From NCBI GenBank assembly GCA_025964465.1, contig JAOPYS010000323.1, positions 1-13,171 on the forward strand: a stretch of 13,171 bases of DNA. Reading direction: 5' to 3'. The notes under the pieces were generated by a model. The model was given only the letters and a program-made list of their open reading frames with translations. It did no database searches and was not told the DNA's origin. The first letter of the stretch is position 1; each line of letters opens with the position of its first letter. Position numbers and translations under genes: made by a program. The stretch comes from Thermoleophilia bacterium (GTDB lineage Bacteria > Actinomycetota > Thermoleophilia > Gaiellales > SKUG01). Below are positions 7,756-12,557 of the stretch, one piece after another.

Positions 7756-7761
7756 TGCCGC

Positions 7762-8925
7762 ATGGCTTCGAAGCGCAGTGTGCAGGTCGGCCGCGTCACG
7801 GTCGGCGGGGGAGCCCCCGTCGCGGTCCAGTCGATGACGACGACCCAGACCAACGACGCCAAGGCGACGCTGGCGCAGATCCAGGAGCTGTTCGAGGCGG
7901 GCTGCGAGATCGTCCGCGTCGCCGTGCCCGGTCTGCCCGACGCCAACGCGCTGCCGGAGATCGTCAAGTTCTCCCCGCTGCCCGTGGTCGCCGACATCCA
8001 CTTCAACGCGTCGCTCGCGCTCAAGGCGATCGAGGCGAACGTCGCGTGCGTGCGCATCAACCCCGGCAACATCGGCGGTGACGACAAGGTCGTCATGGTC
8101 GTCGAGGCGGCGAAGGCGAAGAACATCCCGATCCGAATCGGGATGAACATGGGTTCGCTGCCCCAGCACCTGCGCTCCATGGCGGTGCCGTCCCCGGCCG
8201 AGGCCCTCGTCGAGGGCGCGCTGGAGGAGGTCCGGATCCTCGAGCGCATGGGGTACCAGAACTACAAGATCTCGGTGAAGGCCTCCGACCCCGTCGTGAT
8301 GGTCAACGCCTATCGCCAGCTGAGCGAGAAGGTCGACTGTCCCCTGCACCTCGGGGTGACGGAGGCCGGCACGCCCTTCGCGGGCACGATCAAGAGCTCG
8401 GTCGGGCTCGGCGCGCTGCTGCTCGACGGCATCGGCGACACCATCCGCGTGTCGCTCTCCGCGCCGCCCGTGGAGGAGGTCCGGGTCGCGTGGGAGGTGC
8501 TCAAGGCGACCGGGCTGCGCAAGAAGGGCTTCAACATGATCGCCTGCCCCTCGTGCGGGCGCGCGGACGTGGAGATCGTGGAGCTGGCCGGGCAGGTCGA
8601 GGACCGCCTGCGCGCCGACTACGGCGACGAGATCATGGAGATCGCCGTCATGGGCTGCGCGGTGAACGGGCCGGGCGAGGCGGGCAACGCCGACTTCGGC
8701 ATCGCGGGCGGGCGCCACGTGGGCTTCCTGTACGCGCACGGCGAGGTGCTGCGCAAGGTGCCGCAGGCCGACCTCGTCGACGAGCTGTTCCGCGAGATCG
8801 ACGCCTGGATCGCGGCGGGCAAGCCCGACCACCGTTCCAAGGAGGCGTTCGGCAAGCACGAGGGCGCCGATGCGGCCGCCGGCGAGGGTGGGCCACGCGT
8901 CGTCACCATCGGTGCGCCGGCGTGA
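7762..8925 (+). CDS. ispG: 4-hydroxy-3-methylbut-2-en-1-yl diphosphate synthase
   Basis: IspG (GcpE) reduces ME-cyclodiphosphate to HMBPP, the next-to-last step of the MEP pathway, using a [4Fe-4S] cluster. The 387-residue product has the TIM-barrel N-terminal part: VGGGAPVAVQSMTTTQT at 14-30, VADIHFN at 76-82, RINPGNIG at 98-105. The C-terminal cluster domain has the ligands C262 and C265 (ACPSCGR), C299 (MGCAVNGPGE) and E306. This two-domain form, without the middle insert of plant enzymes, is usual for bacteria. ATG 7762 follows TAGACT at leaderless distance. The stop overlaps the next gene by GTGA. Together with dxr it places two MEP steps in one neighbourhood, separated here by the oppositely oriented exported-protein gene. 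Confidence 0.97.
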   Translation: MASKRSVQVGRVTVGGGAPVAVQSMTTTQTNDAKATLAQIQELFEAGCEIVRVAVPGLPDANALPEIVKFSPLPVVADIHFNASLALKAIEANVACVRINPGNIGGDDKVVMVVEAAKAKNIPIRIGMNMGSLPQHLRSMAVPSPAEALVEGALEEVRILERMGYQNYKISVKASDPVVMVNAYRQLSEKVDCPLHLGVTEAGTPFAGTIKSSVGLGALLLDGIGDTIRVSLSAPPVEEVRVAWEVLKATGLRKKGFNMIACPSCGRADVEIVELAGQVEDRLRADYGDEIMEIAVMGCAVNGPGEAGNADFGIAGGRHVGFLYAHGEVLRKVPQADLVDELFREIDAWIAAGKPDHRSKEAFGKHEGADAAAGEGGPRVVTIGAPA

Positions 8926-9386
8926 GGGCGATCCAGACCGCACGGGCGACGATGTCCACCGGGCTGCGTGCCCACGCGATGTGGACGCTCTTCGGCCTCG
9001 CCTCGATCGCCAGCATGTGGTTCGCCTACACCGCTCCGGGCGCCGTCGCGATGTTCGTGCTCATCGGCCTCGCCTTCCTGCTCTGGTACGGCCTCGGTTC
9101 GCGCGGCTCGTGGATGGCGCTCATCGTCATCGGCCTCGGCATGGGCGGCCTCATGGGGTGGCAGGCCGTGAGCGACTCGCGCTGCCCGAAGCCCGGCACC
9201 AAGGTCTTCCTCAAGGCCGACAAGCCCCCGGTCGGCTGCGACGAGTTCCGCGCCGTCGCCGGCACCATGGCCGTCTTCTGCCTGCTCCTCGCGCTCGGCG
9301 GCGTCGCCGCCCCGTTCTACGCCCGCCGCCCCGACGACGACGCCGGCGACGACCTGCAGCCGGGCACGTCCACCCCCACCGCCTGA
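8922..9386 (+). CDS. Four-helix membrane protein of unknown function
   Basis: I do not recognise this 154-residue product. Hydrophobic segments lie at about 20-37, 40-58, 64-83 and 111-132, and the C-terminal tail is acidic (PDDDAGDD). By the positive-inside rule the loop 84-110 between helices 3 and 4 faces outward. That loop carries the only two cysteines outside the helices (C88 and C106), so a disulfide is possible. GTG 8922 overlaps the ispG stop as GTGA, the junction type used at uppS/cdsA and cdsA/dxr, so I prefer it. ATG 8952 would give 144 residues and keeps all four helices. Coupling to ispG implies co-expression but does not show an isoprenoid role. Confidence 0.75.
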   Translation: MRAIQTARATMSTGLRAHAMWTLFGLASIASMWFAYTAPGAVAMFVLIGLAFLLWYGLGSRGSWMALIVIGLGMGGLMGWQAVSDSRCPKPGTKVFLKADKPPVGCDEFRAVAGTMAVFCLLLALGGVAAPFYARRPDDDAGDDLQPGTSTPTA

Positions 9387-9420
9387 TCCCCGCGCCGCGG
9401 GCGCGATTTCGTCATGCGAC

Positions 9421-9444
9421 CCCCGCGGCGGTGGACCCGCGGGG
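9421..9444 (+). terminator. GC-rich hairpin after the ispG operon
   Basis: CCCCGCGG (9421-9428) pairs with CCGCGGGG (9437-9444), 8 bp with an 8-nt loop. It lies 34 nt beyond the membrane-protein stop and before the tRNA gene. There is no T-run, as is common in GC-rich actinobacteria, so its role as a terminator is likely but not certain. Confidence 0.5.
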
Positions 9445-9460
9445 CTGCCCGAGCTATGCT
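9432..9460 (+). promoter_or_regulatory. Candidate promoter of tRNA-Pro
   Basis: TGGACC (9432-9437) and TATGCT (9455-9460) are separated by 17 nt, and the tRNA 5' end is 13 nt after the -10 box. The -35 box overlaps the preceding hairpin. The -10 box lies within a second short inverted repeat (9448-9465). Confidence 0.5.
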
Positions 9461-9473
9461 TCGGGGAACTGTG

Positions 9474-9547
9474 CGGGACGTGGCGCAGTCTGGTAGCGCA
9501 CCCGGCTGGGGGCCGGGCGGTCGCTGGTTCGAATCCAGTCGTCCCGA
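9474..9547 (+). tRNA. tRNA-Pro, anticodon GGG
   Basis: A full cloverleaf folds over 74 nt. The acceptor is CGGGACG/CGTCCCG (9474-9480 with 9540-9546). The D stem is GCGC/GCGC (9483-9486 with 9496-9499). The anticodon stem is CCCGG/CCGGG (9501-9505 with 9513-9517) with anticodon GGG at 9508-9510. The variable region is 5 nt. The T stem is GCTGG/CCAGT with loop TTCGAAT (9528-9534). The discriminator is A9547. The next bases are CCT, so the 3' CCA is not encoded and must be added enzymatically. A C1-G72 pair with anticodon GGG is typical of tRNA-Pro, which reads CCC and CCU. Confidence 0.96.
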
Positions 9548-9553
9548 CCTGTG

Positions 9554-9586
9554 GGTCGCTGGGCCCGATGTCGGGGCCCAGCGACC
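9554..9586 (+). terminator. Strong hairpin after tRNA-Pro
   Basis: A perfect 13-bp stem, GGTCGCTGGGCCC (9554-9566) with GGGCCCAGCGACC (9574-9586), encloses a 7-nt loop. It begins 7 nt after the tRNA 3' end. There is no T-tract. It probably ends the tRNA transcript or protects its 3' side for processing, and it separates the tRNA from pgsA. Confidence 0.65.
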
Positions 9587-9615
9587 GGATGCGGCCCGTC
9601 GCGCCGCCGTGCGTG

Positions 9616-9643
9616 ATGACCGCCCCGGCGTGATCGCTAGCAT
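9616..9643 (+). promoter_or_regulatory. Candidate promoter of pgsA
   Basis: TAGCAT (9638-9643) is a fair -10 box. ATGACC (9616-9621) is a partial -35 with 16-nt spacing. Transcription would begin at about 9650, within or next to the first GTG codons. No Shine-Dalgarno is visible, so a leaderless mRNA is plausible. Confidence 0.42.
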
Positions 9644-9648
9644 CACGG

Positions 9649-10251
9649 GTGGTGGAATCGCCCCGATCGTCCCTCGTTCGCAACCTGCCGAACGTCCTCA
9701 CCACGCTGCGCCTCGTCGCGGTGCCGGTGTTCGCCGTCCTGGTCATCGTCGACGGTGGCCCGTCGCTGCGCTCCGGACTCGTGTTCTTCGCCGCGGCCTT
9801 CACCGACTTCTTCGACGGCTTCTTCGCCCGCCGGTTCCACGTCATGAGCCAGTACGGCAAGGTCATCGACCCGCTCGCCGACCGCCTGCTCGTCAACACC
9901 GCCGTGCTGTTGCTGTGCTGGTACGACAGCCGCTGGTTCGGCGGCGGCGGGCGCCTGCTCGGCCCCGAATTCATCCTCGTCTGCGCCCGCGACTTCTCGG
10001 CCATGTACGGCTACTCCCGCCTGCGCGAACACACGATCCCCGACGTCACGCGCCTGGGCAAGTGGGGGATGGCGCTCATGATGGCCGGCCTCACCTGGCT
10101 GCTGCTGCTGCCCGACGCGACGTGGCCCCTGTGGCCCTTCGAACTCGGGCTCGCGGTGAGCGTCGTCGTGCTGTTCCAGTACATCCGGCGGTACGGCTGG
10201 GTGATGTCCGCGGCGCCCCCGGGGGCCGCGCCGCAGCCTCGTGTAGACTGA
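9649..10251 (+). CDS. pgsA: CDP-alcohol phosphatidyltransferase, PgsA-like
   Basis: This membrane enzyme family joins a CDP-diacylglycerol to an alcohol. The 200-residue product carries the complete family motif D-x2-DG-x2-AR-x8-G-x3-D-x3-D. It runs from D53 and D56-G57 through A60-R61 and G70 to D74 and D78, so all metal and CDP ligands are present. The opening NLPNVLTTLRLVAVP (12-26) is typical of glycerol-3-phosphate (PgsA) members. Several membrane helices follow. In actinobacteria close relatives may instead act as cardiolipin synthase or on inositol phosphate, so the acceptor is not certain. The start is GTG 9649 or the adjacent GTG 9652. The stop at 10249-10251 overlaps the -10 box of the next gene. 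It would use the CdsA product. Confidence 0.88.
   Translation: MVESPRSSLVRNLPNVLTTLRLVAVPVFAVLVIVDGGPSLRSGLVFFAAAFTDFFDGFFARRFHVMSQYGKVIDPLADRLLVNTAVLLLCWYDSRWFGGGGRLLGPEFILVCARDFSAMYGYSRLREHTIPDVTRLGKWGMALMMAGLTWLLLLPDATWPLWPFELGLAVSVVVLFQYIRRYGWVMSAAPPGAAPQPRVD
10244..10249 (+). promoter_or_regulatory. Candidate -10 box of the rsiG-like gene
   Basis: TAGACT, the same hexamer as before ispG, overlaps the pgsA stop codon. A start near 10256 would give a leader of about 71 nt. The leader contains a small GC-rich hairpin (CCCGCG 10272-10277 with CGCGGG 10288-10293) and then a strong Shine-Dalgarno. No good -35 is visible. Confidence 0.4.
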
Positions 10252-10313
10252 GACCGCCGATCACCGAACGGCCCGCGCGCGTGCGCACGCGGGATGGTGG
10301 GTCGGGCCCGAAC

Positions 10314-10320
10314 GGAGGAG
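10314..10320 (+). promoter_or_regulatory. Ribosome binding site that fixes the rsiG-like start
   Basis: GGAGGAG, with 6 nt before GTG 10327, is the best Shine-Dalgarno in the window. It rules for GTG 10327 over the in-frame ATG 10294, which has no binding site. Confidence 0.8.
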
Positions 10321-10326
10321 ACCACT

Positions 10327-10587
10327 GTGGAAGCGTTGCCCGACCTCGGCTCGCTCAAGGACGACGAGCTCAAGGAGCTCATCGAGCGCTACGTCAAGGA
10401 GGAGAACGAAGTCTCCTACCGACGTCGAATCCTCCACGGCTACATCGACATCCTCAAGAGCGAGCTGCTCGCCCGCAAGAAGGACGCCTACACCGGCGTC
10501 GGCGGCGCCCTCGACAACATCGACATCGAGCACCTGAGCCGCATCCTGGCCGGCAAGGGCATGCCCGAGGACGGCGGCCGGTCCTAG
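10327..10587 (+). CDS. rsiG: RsiG-like c-di-GMP-responsive anti-sigma factor (single-motif form)
   Basis: RsiG is the anti-sigma factor that holds sigma-WhiG in Streptomyces when loaded with c-di-GMP. It binds the nucleotide through the helical motif E-x3-S-x2-R-x3-Q-x3-D. The 86-residue product has two predicted helices, roughly 9-27 and 27-52. The second carries E26, S30, R33 and D41 at exactly the motif spacing, with His37 where Gln is usual. Streptomyces RsiG has two motifs in one chain. This protein has one, as in the Rubrobacter form, which works as a homodimer. It has no membrane helix and no cysteine, and its tail is Gly-rich. GTG 10327 is fixed by GGAGGAG. No sigma-factor gene lies in the window. 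The family call rests on the motif and length; binding is inference. Confidence 0.78.
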   Translation: MEALPDLGSLKDDELKELIERYVKEENEVSYRRRILHGYIDILKSELLARKKDAYTGVGGALDNIDIEHLSRILAGKGMPEDGGRS

Positions 10588-10599
10588 GACCCCGCCCTG

Positions 10600-10633
10600 C
10601 CGCGCGCGTCGCCTGACCGGTGACGCCGCGCGG
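10600..10633 (+). other. Stem-loop between the rsiG-like and garA-like genes
   Basis: CCGCGC (10600-10605) pairs with GCGCGG (10628-10633). After a one-base bulge (C10627) GCGTC (10606-10610) pairs with GACGC (10622-10626), giving 11 bp around an 11-nt loop. The 3' arm takes in the first two bases of the next gene's binding site GGGGGA (10632-10637). It could end transcription, mark an RNA processing site or damp translation; no T-run follows. Confidence 0.45.
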
Positions 10634-10646
10634 GGGACGACCCACC

Positions 10647-11102
10647 ATGTACTGCACCTCCTGTGGACACCACAACGCCGAGGACGCGAACTACTGCGCC
10701 AAGTGCGGGTCCTACCTCGTCGCCGACCAGGGGACCCAGACGATCCCGCTGCCCCTGCCGGGCGTGGGTCGCGACCCGGAGTCGAACGTCCCCGTGGAGC
10801 CATCGGGTGGGCAGGGTGCGGCCCTCGTCATCCGATCCGGCGGCGGGCGCGCGGGCGAGCGGTTCAAGATCCTCGACAAGACCACGATCGGCCGCTCGCC
10901 GACCTCCGACATCTTCCTTGACGACGTCACCGTCTCGCGGGAACATGCGGTGGTGTACAACGACGGCAGCACGATCAGGGTCGAGGATCGGGCCAGCCTG
11001 AACGGCACGTTCGTGAACCACGAACGGGTCGACAAGCAGGCGCTCGAGACGGGCGACGAGCTGCAGGTCGGCAAGTACAAGCTGACGTTCCTGGCGGAGT
11101 AA
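10647..11102 (+). CDS. garA: Zinc-ribbon / FHA-domain protein, GarA/OdhI-like
   Basis: GarA and OdhI are phospho-switch proteins that control 2-oxoglutarate use in actinobacteria. Phosphorylated in the N-terminal tail by Ser/Thr kinases, they fold the tail onto their own FHA domain and stop inhibiting their enzymes. This 151-residue product starts with a zinc ribbon (C3, C6, C17, C20), which classical GarA lacks. A linker with T30 and T32 (GTQTIPLP) follows. The FHA domain spans about 59-150, with G82-R83, S97-R98-x-H100 and N119-G120 as phosphothreonine-binding residues. The stretches SDIFLDDVTVSR and SLNGTFVN and the ending at GK-x-KLTFL closely follow GarA/OdhI. ATG 10647 has GGGGGA 9 nt upstream. 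The MerR gene that follows is the same neighbour as in mycobacteria and corynebacteria. Confidence 0.83.
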   Translation: MYCTSCGHHNAEDANYCAKCGSYLVADQGTQTIPLPLPGVGRDPESNVPVEPSGGQGAALVIRSGGGRAGERFKILDKTTIGRSPTSDIFLDDVTVSREHAVVYNDGSTIRVEDRASLNGTFVNHERVDKQALETGDELQVGKYKLTFLAE

Positions 11103-11169
11103 CGAGCGCGCCGGACGTCGGTCACAGGATTTCTTCGAGCACGCACCCACGGAAGGGTCGACACGCCGC

Positions 11170-11946
11170 ATGAGCGACACGGATGGCACGCGGTATCGCA
11201 TCGGCCAGGTCTGCGACCTGCTCCGGGAGGAATTCCCGGACGTCTCGATCTCCAAGCTGCGCTTCCTGCAGGACAAGGGGATCGTGGAGCCCGAGCGCAC
11301 CGCCGGTGGGTACCGCATGTACTCCACGCGTGACGTCGAGGCGCTGCGCACCGCCCTGCACATGCAGCGCGACCAGTTCATGCCGCTGCGCGTGATCCGC
11401 GAGGAGCTGCGCCGCCGCCTCGACTCCGGCGCCGCAGGTTCCGGCCCGGCCGCCGTGCGCCCCGTCGGCACCATGCCCGTCGCAGGGGAGGTGCGCCTCG
11501 GCACCGAGGAGCCCCTGGTCAGCGCCGAGGCCGTCGTGCGCGCCGCGAACGTCGACCACGACTTCCTCGACGCCTGCCGCTCCGCCGACATCGTGACCGG
11601 TCGGCGTGACGCCGAGGGCCTCGTGCTCTACACGCCCGACGAAGTGGGCCTGGTCGCCCTCGCCGGCGCCCTCGCGCGGCTCGGCCTCGACGTGCGCCAC
11701 CTGCGCCAGGCCGCCACGGCCATGGGCCGCCAAGGTGCCATCGTCGAGCAGTACGCCTCAGCTCTCCTGCGCGCCCCCGGCGACGCCACGCACGAGCGTG
11801 CGCTGCGCACCGTCGAGACGCTCACCTCCCAGCTCGCCGAATTCCTGCGCATCGCCTTCGTGCGCGACGTCAAGCTCATGACCGCCCGCGCCACCGGCAC
11901 CGGGCGCACGGCCCCCGCGCCGCGCGTCGCCGCACCCCTCATCTGA
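11170..11946 (+). CDS. MerR-family regulator, FtsR/Rv1828-like
   Basis: The 258-residue product has an N-terminal MerR winged helix (about 9-83). IGQVCDLL and KLRFLQDKGIVEPERT form the helix-turn-helix and wing, and GGYRMYSTRDVEALRT follows. The KLRFLQDKG variant, in place of the usual LRYYE, is that of the actinobacterial FtsR/Rv1828 group. In Corynebacterium FtsR activates ftsZ. After a Pro/Ala linker (88-116), residues about 117-180 look like a second, weaker MerR-type unit (VSAEAVVRAANV, GLVLYTPDEVGLVALAGAL). A helical dimer-type tail follows, and no effector-binding domain is evident. GGAAGGG at 11151-11157 lies 12 nt before ATG 11170, rather far. The place directly after the garA-like gene supports the FtsR assignment. 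The DNA target is unknown here. Confidence 0.82.
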   Translation: MSDTDGTRYRIGQVCDLLREEFPDVSISKLRFLQDKGIVEPERTAGGYRMYSTRDVEALRTALHMQRDQFMPLRVIREELRRRLDSGAAGSGPAAVRPVGTMPVAGEVRLGTEEPLVSAEAVVRAANVDHDFLDACRSADIVTGRRDAEGLVLYTPDEVGLVALAGALARLGLDVRHLRQAATAMGRQGAIVEQYASALLRAPGDATHERALRTVETLTSQLAEFLRIAFVRDVKLMTARATGTGRTAPAPRVAAPLI

Positions 11947-11980
11947 CCCGACTGCACAGAGAAAGCGATCCCCCCTTCCC

Positions 11981-12514
11981 ATGGCTGACACTGCGCCCAC
12001 GCCCGCGTTCGAGGATCTGATCCGCGACGTGCCCGACTTCCCCAAGCCGGGCATCATCTTCAAGGACATCATGCCGATGCTCGCCGACGGGCCGGCGTTC
12101 CACGCCATCGTCGATGAGCTGGCGGAGAAGACCCGCGGCTTCAAGCCCGACCTGGTGCTGGGCGCGGAGGCGCGCGGCTTCATGTTCGGCGCGCCCCTGG
12201 CCTACGCGCTCGGCGCCGGGTTCGTCGCCGCCCGCAAGCCCGGCAAGCTGCCGTACACGACCGTCAGCGCCAAGTACGCGCTGGAGTACGGCTTCGACGC
12301 GCTCGAGGTCCACATCGACGCGATCAAGCCCGGGCAGCGCGTGCTGATCTGCGACGACCTGCTGGCCACGGGCGGCACCTGCAAGGCGAAGATCGAACTC
12401 GTCGAGCGACTCGGCGTCGTGGTCGCGGGCCACGCCTTCGCGATCGAGCTGGACTTCCTCAACGGGCGCGACCGCCTGCCCGGCCACGAGATCGTCAGCC
12501 TCATCCACTACTGA
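11981..12514 (+). CDS. apt: Adenine phosphoribosyltransferase
   Basis: APT salvages adenine to AMP using PRPP in the cytoplasm. The 177-residue product has the expected size. It begins with FEDLIRDVPDFPKPGIIFKDI (10-30), typical of the family. The diphosphate-loop region EARGFMFGAPLA (63-74) and the flexible-loop segment RKPGKLPYTTVSAKYALEYG (85-104) follow. The PRPP-binding signature is VLICDDLLATGGT (121-133), with the two acidic residues D125 and D126. No Shine-Dalgarno precedes ATG 11981; an AGAGAAAG stretch lies some 15 nt upstream and C-rich bases fill the gap. It is 34 nt after the MerR gene, so it may be read through from there, but no functional link is evident. Confidence 0.95.
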   Translation: MADTAPTPAFEDLIRDVPDFPKPGIIFKDIMPMLADGPAFHAIVDELAEKTRGFKPDLVLGAEARGFMFGAPLAYALGAGFVAARKPGKLPYTTVSAKYALEYGFDALEVHIDAIKPGQRVLICDDLLATGGTCKAKIELVERLGVVVAGHAFAIELDFLNGRDRLPGHEIVSLIHY

Positions 12515-12516
12515 AT

Positions 12517-12536
12517 CGAACCGGCTGGCAGGTTCG
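12517..12536. terminator. Possible two-way terminator hairpin
   Basis: CGAACC (12517-12522) pairs with GGTTCG (12531-12536) around an 8-nt loop. Two more A-T pairs can be added beyond a one-base bulge. It lies between two convergent genes, 2 nt after the apt stop and 21 nt from the stop of the opposite gene. There is no T-run. Confidence 0.35.
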
Positions 12537-12557
12537 GAATCGGCGCGTGTCAGCCGA

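Noticed and set aside
7584..8249. In-frame N-terminal extension of the exported protein to 8249
   Set aside because: The extension runs antisense to ispG and would bury the signal peptide that begins at 7583.
6961..8943. A 660-codon minus-strand open frame covering ispG and the end of the exported-protein gene
   Set aside because: It is a shadow of ispG on one side and of the repeat protein in another frame on the other; no motif, no credible start.
9474..9547. tRNA-Pro as an integration (att) site
   Set aside because: No second copy of the tRNA 3' end, integrase or phage-like gene is seen in the window.
10294..10329. Earlier ATG start for the rsiG-like gene at 10294
   Set aside because: No ribosome binding site precedes it, while GGAGGAG is ideally placed for GTG 10327.
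9414..10616. A 400-codon plus-strand open frame across tRNA-Pro, pgsA and the rsiG-like gene
   Set aside because: It passes through the tRNA and out of frame through two genes with clear motifs; it is Arg/Pro-rich shadow translation.
10620..10649. Earlier GTG start for the garA-like gene at 10620
   Set aside because: It would lie inside the stem-loop and translate the ribosome binding site; ATG 10647 puts the zinc ribbon right at the N-terminus.
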